From NCBI GenBank assembly GCA_964446485.1, contig CAYUOU010000077.1, forward strand, positions 1-19,550: a stretch of DNA of 19,550 nucleotides, written 5' to 3'. Shown piece after piece: positions 6,149 through 14,187 of this stretch. A model generated the notes under the pieces. That model saw only the letters and a program-made list of their open reading frames with translations. It had not been told where the DNA came from and searched no databases. Within the stretch, counting starts at the first letter, position 1, and the number at the start of each line of letters is the position of its first letter. The position numbers were made by a program, and so were the translations under genes. Source of the stretch: JBDRRP01 sp964446485 (GTDB taxonomy: Bacteria; Desulfobacterota; Desulfobacteria; Desulfobacterales; JBDRRP01).

Positions 6149-7900
6149 ATGGCAGAGCAAATTTCTTTCGAACAAGTATTCAGGCATACCAGCAACGGCG
6201 TCATCGTCAGCGATGCCGCTGGCAGTATCGTTCACATCAACAGCCAGGCCGCAAAGATTCTTGGGCTGTCCGGGGAGCGGAAAGGAGCCGTTGTCTGGGA
6301 GATCATTCCCCAGGTCGGAAAAAAAATCTATTCCTGCATTGAATCCGGAAGTTCGATTTTGGGGTTTCCTATTTCCGATGCCGGGTACAGCGTCATTTTG
6401 AACATCACCCCCATCATTGAAGCAGACCGCATTCTCGGCACGGTATGCAATTTTCAGGATTTGAAACAATTCGAGCGTTCGGCTCAGCAGTTGGCTTCCT
6501 ACAAAATGCTCAACAAGCAACTGAAGGCGATTTTTCAATCCGTTTCGGATGCGATTTGGGTATGTGACGGAAAGGGTGTTGTCATCGACATTAATAAAGC
6601 TTCTGAAAAGCTCAATGACATTAAAGCCTCTGAGGTTGTCGGTCAGAATATCGCCACATTGGTGGCCGAGGGCATGTACGATAAATCCGTGACGAGCATG
6701 GTTTTGAAAACGCGCCGCCAGGAAACCATCGTTCAACGAATTATTAAAACCGGGAGGGATGTGTTGGTTACCGGCACGCCGGTTTTCAACGAAAACGGCG
6801 ATATCTCCCTGGTGGTCATTAACTCGCGCGATCTCACCATGCTGAACCAAATCCAACAGGAGCTTGAAAACAGCCGGCTTGAGGCCGAATCGCTCAAGGA
6901 CGCGCTAACCGAAATGAGTGTTCTTGAACTGAAACAACAAGAAATTATTGCCGAGGACAAAAAGATGCGGGATCTGCTGAAGGTTGCCTTAAAGCTGTCC
7001 CGACTCTCCGCCAGCAACATCCTCATCCTCGGGGAAAGTGGCACCGGAAAAGGCCTATTGGCTAAATTCATCCACAAAAACGGACGCCGGTGCAACAAGC
7101 CCTTGATTCAAATCAATTGTGCGGCGCTGCCGGAGCACCTCCTCGAAGCGGAGCTGTTTGGTTATGAAAAGGGCGCCTACACCGGCGCCCGCGAGCGCGG
7201 GAAAACCGGTCTAATCGAGCTGGCCCAGGACGGCACCCTGTTTCTTGATGAAATTGGGGACATGCCGCTATTCCTCCAGGCAAAATTGTTAAAGTATCTG
7301 GACGATAATGAAGTGTTGCGGATAGGTGGGCTCAAGCCGACCAAAATCAATTGCACGGTTATTGCTGCCACTAATCAGGACCTAAAGGCGCTGGTGGCAC
7401 AACGACGGTTTCGCGAAGATTTTTACTACCGGCTGAATACCTTCCGGTTACACCTTCCTCCGCTGCGGGATCGACCGGACGACATCCCAGGCCTTGTGCG
7501 CCATTTCCTGAACCGGTCAAACAAGAATTTTGAGATGAATAAACAGGTGCGCGCATCGGGCCTGAGCGCCTTGACCGCGTATTCTTTTCCCGGGAATGTG
7601 CGAGAGCTCAAAAACATCATTAAAAACGCCGTCGTCATGAGCGACGCGTCGGTGATCGACCCATTTATAAATGATGAGCTGGGCCGCATCGGTAGGGTTC
7701 CTGTTGGTGTTGCCGCCGACAGCAACACGGCTTTGCCCAGTCTCAATGAAACGCTGGAAGGTGTGGAGAAAGACATCCTCGCGGCGGCATACCAATCGTG
7801 CCGCACCACGCGCCAGATCGCCAAGCGTCTCGGGCTCAGCCAGCCGACGGTCGTACGGAGACTTAAAAAATACGGTATTTCAGTCAAAAACGAATCATAA
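6149..7900 (+). CDS. Sigma-54-dependent transcriptional activator, PAS-PAS-AAA+-HTH
   Basis: This is a bacterial enhancer-binding protein of 583 residues that would use ATP to open sigma-54 promoters. Two PAS sensor domains come first (about 5-105, FRHTSNGVIVSDAAGSIVHI; about 125-235, FQSVSDAIWVCDGKGVVIDI), then a helical linker and the AAA+ domain. Visible motifs are Walker A GESGTGKG (295-302), the sigma-54 contact loop GAYTGA (342-347, Tyr replacing the usual Phe), Walker B LFLDEIGD, and FPGNVRELKN. The C-terminal helix-turn-helix, TTRQIAKRLGLSQPTVVRRL followed by KKYGI, is TyrR/RocR-like. There is no response-regulator receiver domain, so the PAS domains probably sense a small ligand or redox state directly. 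The ATG has GAGGG four bases upstream. It is transcribed toward, and very likely controls, the sigma-54 promoter at 8104-8121. Its stop codon overlaps a candidate half-site. Confidence 0.93.
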   Translation: MAEQISFEQVFRHTSNGVIVSDAAGSIVHINSQAAKILGLSGERKGAVVWEIIPQVGKKIYSCIESGSSILGFPISDAGYSVILNITPIIEADRILGTVCNFQDLKQFERSAQQLASYKMLNKQLKAIFQSVSDAIWVCDGKGVVIDINKASEKLNDIKASEVVGQNIATLVAEGMYDKSVTSMVLKTRRQETIVQRIIKTGRDVLVTGTPVFNENGDISLVVINSRDLTMLNQIQQELENSRLEAESLKDALTEMSVLELKQQEIIAEDKKMRDLLKVALKLSRLSASNILILGESGTGKGLLAKFIHKNGRRCNKPLIQINCAALPEHLLEAELFGYEKGAYTGARERGKTGLIELAQDGTLFLDEIGDMPLFLQAKLLKYLDDNEVLRIGGLKPTKINCTVIAATNQDLKALVAQRRFREDFYYRLNTFRLHLPPLRDRPDDIPGLVRHFLNRSNKNFEMNKQVRASGLSALTAYSFPGNVRELKNIIKNAVVMSDASVIDPFINDELGRIGRVPVGVAADSNTALPSLNETLEGVEKDILAAAYQSCRTTRQIAKRLGLSQPTVVRRLKKYGISVKNES

Positions 7901-7963
7901 TTGGATCAAAATCAAGATAACAGCTTGATAACAATAAGCAAATTTTTACTTCGTTCATGATTC
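7892..7963. promoter_or_regulatory. Extra ATGATTC half-sites upstream of the main operator
   Basis: GAATCAT occurs at 7892-7898, overlapping the regulator's stop codon, and ATGATTC at 7957-7963. Both match the arms of the palindrome at 8011-8030. They could be additional weaker binding sites for the activator. In AT-rich DNA some matches may be chance. Confidence 0.35.
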
Positions 7964-8010
7964 ATAAATGGCTTTATAATTATCCTGTCATATCATAATG
8001 TTAGCGGCTT

Positions 8011-8030
8011 ATGATTCTTAATTGAATCAT
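8011..8030. promoter_or_regulatory. Candidate upstream activating sequence for the sigma-54 regulator
   Basis: A perfect inverted repeat, ATGATTC-N6-GAATCAT, is centred about 110 bases before the predicted transcription start (near 8132). This is the usual place for an enhancer-binding protein dimer. The arms recur as single half-sites at 7892 and 7957. The regulator gene lies immediately upstream. Confidence 0.6.
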
Positions 8031-8103
8031 GCCCTTACCCCCAGAAAACCTCCACGACTCCACCAACTATCTAAAATTGCTGTAAATTTTCTTCTGCTCA
8101 ATT

Positions 8104-8121
8104 CCTGGCCTGCATATTGCT
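8104..8121 (+). promoter_or_regulatory. Sigma-54 (-24/-12) promoter of the catabolic operon
   Basis: The sequence reads CTGGCCTGCATATTGCT, with TGGC at 8106-8109 and TTGC at 8117-8120 separated by seven bases. The GG and GC elements therefore have the required spacing of the TGGCAC-N5-TTGC consensus. Transcription should start near 8132, leaving a leader of about 54 bases. The frame of the aminotransferase stays open back across this site, which is one reason for choosing the later ATG. Confidence 0.85.
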
Positions 8122-8185
8122 CATACGTGTGTCCACTGCCCGCGCTGCGGGATTGAATTCATTCAAAACACACAGAGAGGCATGC

Positions 8186-9490
8186 ATGCGTTCATTAAAA
8201 TCAAACGCTGACTGTGCGGCGATGCGAAGCCGATCCGTCGCCAGCGGCTACGCCAGTGCGACGGGCTGCTATGTCGACCGAGCAGAGGGTGCATCGGTCT
8301 GGGACGTGGACGGCAAAGAGTATATCGATTTCGCCGGCGGAATTGCCGTAATGAATGTGGGGCATTCTCATCCCAAAGTGGTCGCCGCCATCAAAGATCA
8401 GGCTGAGAGATACACCCACACTTGCTTTATGGTGCTACCATACCCACCGGCCGTCCTCCTGGCCGATCGGCTGGCCCAACTGGTCCCATGTAACGGGGAC
8501 GCGGCGGTGATGTTTGCCAACAGCGGTGCCGAAGCCGTCGAGAACGCGGTAAAGATAGCGCGATATTACACAAAACGGCCTGCCATCATTGCCTTCGAGA
8601 ACGGGTTTCATGGGCGCACTTACCTGGGAATGACGCTGACGAGCAAGGTGAAACCCTACAAGCAGGGATTCGGCCCGTATTTGCCGGAAGTATACCGGAT
8701 GCCGTTTGCCTATTGCTACCGTTGCCCGTTCAAGCTGTCTTATCCCGGTTGCGACACCGCCTGCGCAGACTATCTTGAAGACTTTTTCATCTCCCATATC
8801 AACCCCGAGGCAACGGCTGCATTGGTCTTCGAGCCTGTCCAGGGCGAAGGCGGCTTCATTTGTCCACCCCCGACCTATTTCCCCAAACTGAAATCCATTT
8901 GCGAAAAATACGGCATTCTCCTGATTGCCGATGAGATTCAAACCGGCATAGGGCGCACGGGGACGATGTTCGCCATGGAACAATGGGGAGTTACCGCCGA
9001 CATCACCACCACGGCAAAGAGCCTGGCTGCAGGGCTACCGCTGAGCGCGGTGGTGGGCAGGAGGGATGTAATGGACAGCGTTCATCCCGGTGGCATCGGC
9101 GGCACTTACGGCGGCAACCCGTTGGCATGCTGCGCGGCCTTGGCCGTCCTCGATGTGTTTGAGGAGGAGCGCTTGCTGGAACGGGCCATCGCCCTTGGCG
9201 ACAGACTGTCCGAAAGGCTGAACGCGCTAAAAGACCGATTTGAGATCGTTGGTGACGTCCGGGGCCTCGGCCCCATGATGGCCTTGGAATTGGTCAGGGA
9301 CCGTGAGCGCAAAGACCCTGCGGCAGATGCGGCGAAAGCGCTGGTTGCCTATTGCCACGAGCGTGGGGTGATTCTGCTTTCCTGTGGGAGTCTGGGCAAT
9401 GTCATTCGGTTGCTGATGCCATTGGTCATCACCGATGCGCAGCTCAATCGCGGACTCGACATCGTCGAAGAAGGTCTGTCCAATTTATAA
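8186..9490 (+). CDS. Class III PLP-dependent aminotransferase, 4-aminobutyrate (GabT)-like
   Basis: This cytoplasmic enzyme moves an omega-amino group to a 2-oxo acid and leaves a semialdehyde. Matches to GabT run throughout: VWDVDGKEYIDFAGGIAVMN, NSGAEAVENAVKIAR, FHGRTYLGMTLTSKV, EPVQGEGGF, LIADEIQTGIGRTGTMFAME and GGTYGGNPLACCAALAVL. The PLP lysine is K278 in TTAKSLAAGLPLSAVVGR. The ATG at 8186 (434 residues) has AGAGAGG five bases upstream; a longer frame would start inside the sigma-54 promoter. A four-cysteine insert (C177, C180, C189, C193) sits near the middle, a feature I recall from a subset of related aminotransferases, and might bind a metal. It is the first gene of the operon. GABA is not proven as substrate: ornithine, taurine, beta-alanine or another omega-amino compound would also fit. 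Confidence 0.85.
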   Translation: MRSLKSNADCAAMRSRSVASGYASATGCYVDRAEGASVWDVDGKEYIDFAGGIAVMNVGHSHPKVVAAIKDQAERYTHTCFMVLPYPPAVLLADRLAQLVPCNGDAAVMFANSGAEAVENAVKIARYYTKRPAIIAFENGFHGRTYLGMTLTSKVKPYKQGFGPYLPEVYRMPFAYCYRCPFKLSYPGCDTACADYLEDFFISHINPEATAALVFEPVQGEGGFICPPPTYFPKLKSICEKYGILLIADEIQTGIGRTGTMFAMEQWGVTADITTTAKSLAAGLPLSAVVGRRDVMDSVHPGGIGGTYGGNPLACCAALAVLDVFEEERLLERAIALGDRLSERLNALKDRFEIVGDVRGLGPMMALELVRDRERKDPAADAAKALVAYCHERGVILLSCGSLGNVIRLLMPLVITDAQLNRGLDIVEEGLSNL

Positions 9491-9544
9491 CCACACCCTG
9501 CCTGGGCGAAGGCCCGGGTTGCGGAAGACCCTAAGGAGTTTTTG

Positions 9545-10642
9545 ATGACATCCAGATCGGTGAGCATACTGGGTGGCGGGAACGGCGGTCGCACCGCCGC
9601 TGTGGAACTGGCCCTGGCCGGGCATCGGGTGACGCTATACGAAATGCCGGAATTCGCTGATGGCATGAAGGGCATCCAGGAATCGTTGACCATCACGGCC
9701 ACCGGGGTCATCAGCGGTACGGCACGGCTGCACCGGGTGTGTTTTGACATCGCCGAGGCCATCGCCGGTGCGGAAGTGGTGATCATCATTGTCCCCACTA
9801 TGTTTCATCTGGCCTATGCGCACCTTCTGGCACCGGTGCTTGAGGACGGACACAACGTGGTTCTGATGCCCGGTTCCATTGGGTCGTTGGAATTCGCCGA
9901 GGCGCTCAGGCGCCTCGGCGTAGAAAAGGATATCACCATCTCCGATTTTGCCGCACTGCCCTACGCCACACGCATCACCGGCCCCACGAGCATAAAGATT
10001 TTCGGCCGCCGGGCACACCTGTCCATGGGCGTTTTTCCTGCTGAAATGTCCCCACGAGTCATGCCCGTAATGGAGGATCTCTACCCTGGCATCGAGACCA
10101 TGCGCGACGTGTTTGAGGCAGGCCTGACTAATCCGAACCCCACCCTCCACTGCTTGGGCGTCATAATGAACGCCGGGCGCATAGAGTACAGCCATGGCGA
10201 GTTTTACTATTACGAGGAGGGGATGACCCCGGGCGTTTGCCGAGCCATAGAGGCCATCGACCTCGAACGCATCAACATCGGTCGGGCGCTGGGGCTGGAC
10301 ATCCTTTGCCTTAGAGACACCTATCCGGTCATGAAGTACGGCCCCAAAGGAGATACCTTCTGGCAGGTCATCAGGGGGGTGCAGCCGCTTATGGGCGTCA
10401 AAGGGCCCCCTGAACTCGACAATCGCTACCTCACTGAAGACGTCCCCATCGGCCTGGTCTGTTTCTCGCAGCTGGGGCGGCAATTGGGGGTCGACGTCAA
10501 ACTAATGGAGTCGGTGATCCATATTGCCAATGCGGCCTTGGGAAGGGATTTCTACGATAACGGGCGCACGCTTGATCGCTGCGGAATTGTCGGAATGGAT
10601 GCTTCGGCACTGATAGCATATGCCAGAACCGGCAAGAAATAG
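9545..10642 (+). CDS. NAD(P)-dependent opine dehydrogenase family protein (octopine/nopaline dehydrogenase type)
   Basis: Opine dehydrogenases reversibly join an amino acid and a 2-oxo acid by reductive condensation; run in reverse they release both and yield NAD(P)H. The 366 residues start with a Rossmann nucleotide loop, SVSILGGGNGGRTAAVELAL (about 4-23), and continue through VIIIVPTMFH and LMPGSIGSLEFAEALR. The C-terminal half matches the helical octopine/nopaline domain (PF02317): NPNPTLHCLGVIMNAGRIEY with the conserved H, then FYYYEEGMTPGVCRAIEAID and the ERINIGRALG helix. The ATG at 9545 has AAGGAG six bases upstream; an in-frame TTG directly before it is not needed. The gap to the aminotransferase is 54 bases, holding a small hairpin (9501-9518). 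In an operon with an uptake system a degradative role is more likely than synthesis, but that is inference. Confidence 0.8.
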   Translation: MTSRSVSILGGGNGGRTAAVELALAGHRVTLYEMPEFADGMKGIQESLTITATGVISGTARLHRVCFDIAEAIAGAEVVIIIVPTMFHLAYAHLLAPVLEDGHNVVLMPGSIGSLEFAEALRRLGVEKDITISDFAALPYATRITGPTSIKIFGRRAHLSMGVFPAEMSPRVMPVMEDLYPGIETMRDVFEAGLTNPNPTLHCLGVIMNAGRIEYSHGEFYYYEEGMTPGVCRAIEAIDLERINIGRALGLDILCLRDTYPVMKYGPKGDTFWQVIRGVQPLMGVKGPPELDNRYLTEDVPIGLVCFSQLGRQLGVDVKLMESVIHIANAALGRDFYDNGRTLDRCGIVGMDASALIAYARTGKK

Positions 10643-10728
10643 CCTGGTGGTAACGGTTAGCGGCCATTGGGCCAACGACTCACAAGTGTTATACAACCCC
10701 TAACATCATGTTGAACGGAGGAAATCGC

Positions 10729-11526
10729 ATGAAGAAAACACTATGCATTGCGGCAGTTCTGATTCTTGGCGGCCTTGTCCTCGGCCAGGCCGCACTGGCC
10801 GGAACGGTCATGGACAAGGTGAATGCTGAAAAAAAATTGGTGGTGGGCGTGGCCCCATGGAAGAACTTCATCATGTTCGATCCTAAAACCAGTCAGTTTG
10901 AAGGGATTATCGCCGACGATTTGATAAATTTCGAGGCAGTCACCGGTATCAAGGTCGAGATCGTAAAAACGACTTGGAGCGGGATGATCGCTGGACTCCA
11001 GGCGGGGCAGTGGGATGCGATCATGAATGGTCTCGGGGCATCTCCCAAACGCTCATTGGCCGTGGCCTTCACCATCCCCTATGGCAACTACTGCGAGGCG
11101 GCACTGGTAAGAAAGGCCGACAACATCAAGAGCTTCAGCGACCTTGACAAAAAAGGCCACATCATTGCCGTGACGGCTGGCACCAGTGCACACGAACTGT
11201 GGAAGAGCAAGTTTAAAAATGCAACCATCCAGACCTTTGCCGACTCAGTATCGTGCATGCTCGAAGTGACCCAAGGACGGGCCATGGCGTTCATGAGCGA
11301 CTCCCTGATTCAGACTTCACGCGCAAAGGAGCACCCCAAACTGCTTGAAGTGTTCATTCCAGAAAATACGGTGTGGTTCTACCAGGCCCACGCCGTTCGA
11401 TACTCGGACCCTGATCTGGCGACGTTTTTGAATACCTACATCCGAAACATGCAAGCACGCGGCTGGTACTATGAGCTGGAAAAAAAATGGGGGATGCCTG
11501 AAGGCTGGGCAACGGGCAGAAGATAA
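10729..11526 (+). CDS. Polar amino acid ABC transporter, periplasmic substrate-binding protein
   Basis: This is a solute-binding protein of family 3 (PF00497, HisJ/GlnH/FliY group) that delivers a ligand to the membrane permease. It has a signal peptide with a KK start, the hydrophobic core IAAVLILGGLVLG and a probable cleavage after AALA (near residue 24). The mature part shows the family order: KLVVGVAPWKNFIMFDP, FEGIIADDLINFEAVTGIKV, TWSGMIAGLQAGQWDAIMNG, then KRSLAVAFTIPYGNYCEAAL. The usual arginine at the amino acid carboxylate contact is visible as KRSLAV. The chosen ATG (265 residues) has GGAGG seven bases upstream; the ATG 21 bases earlier is less likely. Position in the operon suggests it binds the substrate of the downstream enzymes. 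The exact ligand is unknown. Confidence 0.9.
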   Translation: MKKTLCIAAVLILGGLVLGQAALAGTVMDKVNAEKKLVVGVAPWKNFIMFDPKTSQFEGIIADDLINFEAVTGIKVEIVKTTWSGMIAGLQAGQWDAIMNGLGASPKRSLAVAFTIPYGNYCEAALVRKADNIKSFSDLDKKGHIIAVTAGTSAHELWKSKFKNATIQTFADSVSCMLEVTQGRAMAFMSDSLIQTSRAKEHPKLLEVFIPENTVWFYQAHAVRYSDPDLATFLNTYIRNMQARGWYYELEKKWGMPEGWATGRR

Positions 11527-11620
11527 GCCACAATAGTACATGAGGGAGCAGAGCTTTTCCTGCTGTCAGCAGCGGGAAAAGCCACTGCCCGTCAAGAAAC
11601 CCTCACCAGCGGAGGCGATT

Positions 11621-12289
11621 ATGAGCTATCAGTTTCAGTTCGGTATTTTAAGGGAATATGCTCCCTACCTGATCGGAGGTGTTGGCTATACGATCATGGT
11701 CGGCTTCGGGAGCATCCTGATCGCCACAGTCCTGGGGATCATATTTGCGACTCTTCAGATTTCCAGGAATAAAATCCTAAAAGTGATCGCTGTCGTATAT
11801 GTTGACACCTTTCGCACAATTCCGCTGGTGTGTCTTCTGATTTGGATACATTACGTGCTGCCGATTCTTTTTAAGGTTGGTTTCTCACCGACTCAGAGTT
11901 CCATCATCGCGCTGTCGCTTAACGGGGGTGCCATGGCCTGTGAGGCCTTCCGTGGAGGGCTCGAGGCCATTCCCTCCACCCAGAGTCAGGCATCGCGCTC
12001 ACTGGGGTTTTCACGGTTCGACACGCTACGCTACGTTATCATTCCCCAGGCCATCTATTCGGTGCTTCCCCCATTGACCAATGTCTACATCACCAATTTG
12101 AGAAACGTGACGGTGACAATGATCGTGTCGGTGCCTGAAGTCATGTTTCGCGCTCAAGAGCTTACGGTCATGTTTTTCCGGCCTCTGGAGCTATATACCG
12201 GAGCGGCCATCATTTACATCGTGTTGATTGTTATCTTTTCTTATGCCATGCGAGGCATAGAGAAATTGCGCAAGTGGGAGCCCATCTGA
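11621..12289 (+). CDS. Polar amino acid ABC transporter, permease (HisM/HisQ family)
   Basis: This inner-membrane subunit forms the translocation path with the adjacent ATPase. The 222 residues have about five membrane spans, for example GVGYTIMVGFGSILIATVLG, IPLVCLLIWIHYVLPILFKV and AAIIYIVLIVIFSYAM. The EAA loop that docks the ATPase is plain: EAFRGGLEAIPSTQSQASRS, then LGFSRFDTLRYVIIPQA. The ATG at 11621 is chosen because GGAGG lies five bases upstream and the sequence before it (a charged, cysteine- and proline-containing stretch) does not resemble the family. Only one permease gene is present, so it probably works as a homodimer, unlike the HisQ/HisM pairs. Confidence 0.9.
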   Translation: MSYQFQFGILREYAPYLIGGVGYTIMVGFGSILIATVLGIIFATLQISRNKILKVIAVVYVDTFRTIPLVCLLIWIHYVLPILFKVGFSPTQSSIIALSLNGGAMACEAFRGGLEAIPSTQSQASRSLGFSRFDTLRYVIIPQAIYSVLPPLTNVYITNLRNVTVTMIVSVPEVMFRAQELTVMFFRPLELYTGAAIIYIVLIVIFSYAMRGIEKLRKWEPI

Positions 12290-12320
12290 TCGGTATGGAC
12301 AACCAAGAAAGGCAGTCATC

Positions 12321-13067
12321 ATGGGGCAAGAAGCTTTTGTAACTGCGGAAAAACTTACCAAAAAGTACGGACAGACCACTATTCTCGAAAACATCTCCTT
12401 TGGTGTTAAAAAAGGCGAAGTGTTGGTTTTGTGCGGACCGTCCGGATGCGGCAAAAGCACTCTGCTGCGATGTATCAACGGGCTGGAGAAAATTGATGAC
12501 GGCCAGATCCGGGTCGGTGGCGTTGGACTCAGAGGTGCAACGGAAAAGGAATTGAGGGCACTGCGTTTGAAAGTGGGGATGGTGTTTCAGATGTTCAACC
12601 TTTTCCCGCATATGACGACCATCAATAACATCACCCTGGCGCCCCAGAAACTGCTGGGCAAAAGCCGGAAGGAAGCCGTTGCTATTGCCATGCAGTTGCT
12701 GGAGATGGTCGGCATACCTGAAAAAGCAAAGGTTTACCCGCACGAGTTGTCAGGAGGGCAGCGGCAGCGGGTCGCCATCGCCCGTGCACTGGCCATGAAG
12801 CCTCACCTGATGCTTTTCGATGAACCGACATCCGCCTTGGATCCAGAGATGAAGGAGGAAGTCCTCAATGTCATCGAGCACCTGCGGACGCATGATAAAA
12901 TGACCATGGTGCTGGTGACCCATGAAATTAATTTTGTTAAAAACGTCGCTGATCGGGTCATGATGGTCGAAGACAGGGAAATCGTCGAGGAAACCGATGC
13001 TCGCACCTTTTTCGAAAACCCCAAGGAAATACGCACCCGAGAGTTCTTGAAACACCTTGAGCACTAG
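12321..13067 (+). CDS. Polar amino acid ABC transporter, ATP-binding protein (GlnQ/HisP family)
   Basis: This cytoplasmic ATPase powers uptake through the preceding permease. All motifs are present: Walker A GPSGCGKST (39-47), Q-loop FQMFNLFPHMT (Q90), signature LSGGQRQRVAIARAL (143-157), Walker B LMLFDEPTSALDPE (163-176) and the switch histidine in LVTHEINF. Its 248 residues are of usual length. The ATG follows AAAGG by eight bases and is 31 bases from the permease stop. MVFQMFNLFPHMT is typical of the polar amino acid subgroup. Together with the binding protein and permease it forms a complete importer. Confidence 0.95.
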   Translation: MGQEAFVTAEKLTKKYGQTTILENISFGVKKGEVLVLCGPSGCGKSTLLRCINGLEKIDDGQIRVGGVGLRGATEKELRALRLKVGMVFQMFNLFPHMTTINNITLAPQKLLGKSRKEAVAIAMQLLEMVGIPEKAKVYPHELSGGQRQRVAIARALAMKPHLMLFDEPTSALDPEMKEEVLNVIEHLRTHDKMTMVLVTHEINFVKNVADRVMMVEDREIVEETDARTFFENPKEIRTREFLKHLEH

Positions 13068-13133
13068 CCATATTATTTGATTCGAGATTCACCAGCGTCA
13101 GCGGTGCTTTCATTCCAATAGAACGGTTTTGTA

Positions 13134-14138
13134 ATGCCCCCCATTGATTTTCTGTTTCTGTCCCTTGAGAATGTGGCCGCGACCGGTCTGACCATGGCCG
13201 TGGTGATGGACATCGTCGAGGCAACATTTGGCGATCATGGCCGCAATCAGTACGAAAACCCTCCAAAACCGGGCATTCACACCCGAAACGATGCGTTTAT
13301 CCACGCCATGCCGGCTTATCTCAAGCGGACGTCTGTCGCCGGGATGAAATGGGTGAGCGGATATTCGGCCAACGCCCTCGTTGGTCTTCCCAGCATCATG
13401 GGAATGATCATATTAAACGACACGGACACGGGCAGACCACTGGCGGTCATGGATGCCGCCTTAGTTACCGCCCTGCGCACCGCAGCGGTTTCAGGAGTGG
13501 CGGCTAAATACCTGGCCGCTGAGGCCGCCACAACGGTCGGTATCGTTGGTGCCGGCGTCCAGGGGCGATATCACCTGATGGCGCTTAAATCCGCAATGCA
13601 AAATCTCTCTTCCGTGGCGGTCTATGATATCCACCGCCCTACCCTGGAGGCCTATGTCGCTTATTTTGACGGCCATCTGCCCCTTGCCGTGCACGCTGCC
13701 GAATCCGTTCAGGCGACAATAGAGGGTGCCGATGTCGTGGTCACTGCGACTGGCAGACTGGATAACGTCGTCTACGATGTGGCATGGGTAAAACCCGGGG
13801 CGTTGATTCTCCCAGTGCACATGTTCGGCTGGCCGCGCGACGCCATCACTGGTGCCAATAAATTCGTGGTGGATGACTGGAATCAGTTCAGTACTTACAT
13901 CAACCAGCATGGAAAGGTTTACACGCCGTTGCCGAAACCATTTGCCGAGTTGGGAGAAATCGTCGTCGGCCGCAAACCCGGTCGTGAGAACCCGGGCGAA
14001 ACCATCATCAATTTCAACTTGGGCATCGCTATCCATGATATTGCGGTGGCCACAAAAATCCTGGCGAAGGCCCGTAGTGAAGGCCTGGGCACCAGCCTTA
14101 CCCTGATGCATTCGGCACTTCCCTACGCTATTCCCTGA
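13134..14138 (+). CDS. Ornithine cyclodeaminase / mu-crystallin family protein
   Basis: Enzymes of this NAD(P)-binding family (PF02423) include ornithine cyclodeaminase (ornithine to proline plus ammonia), alanine dehydrogenase, ketimine reductases and opine-forming enzymes. The 334 residues show the substrate lysine region SVAGMKWVSGY, the conserved arginine in ALVTALRTAAVSGVAAKYLA, a Rossmann loop GIVGAGVQGRYH (G139, G141, G144) and VVDDWNQ (D247/D248), where the catalytic aspartate of cyclodeaminase falls. The ATG has only a weak Shine-Dalgarno, but no better start is nearby. The gap to the ATPase is 66 bases. In Agrobacterium opine regions a cyclodeaminase finishes ornithine breakdown, and a similar job would fit here. 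The exact reaction (cyclodeaminase, imine reductase or amino acid dehydrogenase) cannot be decided from sequence. Confidence 0.85.
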   Translation: MPPIDFLFLSLENVAATGLTMAVVMDIVEATFGDHGRNQYENPPKPGIHTRNDAFIHAMPAYLKRTSVAGMKWVSGYSANALVGLPSIMGMIILNDTDTGRPLAVMDAALVTALRTAAVSGVAAKYLAAEAATTVGIVGAGVQGRYHLMALKSAMQNLSSVAVYDIHRPTLEAYVAYFDGHLPLAVHAAESVQATIEGADVVVTATGRLDNVVYDVAWVKPGALILPVHMFGWPRDAITGANKFVVDDWNQFSTYINQHGKVYTPLPKPFAELGEIVVGRKPGRENPGETIINFNLGIAIHDIAVATKILAKARSEGLGTSLTLMHSALPYAIP

Positions 14139-14187
14139 ACATCGGCAGATCGGTGATGATCGCCAAATCCAATCAATAGAGACGGCC

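Noticed and set aside
8117..8185. Upstream extension of the aminotransferase to a TTG at 8117
   Set aside because: It would start inside the -12 element of the sigma-54 promoter, and the ATG at 8186 has a good Shine-Dalgarno.
9501..9518. Small hairpin CCTGGGC-GAAG-GCCCGGG between the aminotransferase and opine dehydrogenase genes
   Set aside because: It has a G-T pair, no T-run and lies within a clear operon; it might tune mRNA stability but is too weak to list as a terminator.
9635..10483. Long minus-strand open frame opposite the opine dehydrogenase gene
   Set aside because: Composition is histidine- and glycine-rich with no family features, as expected for the antisense of a GC-rich gene.
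11540..11620. Upstream extension of the permease to an ATG at 11540
   Set aside because: The added residues are unlike the family and would precede a membrane protein start that has its own GGAGG at 11611.
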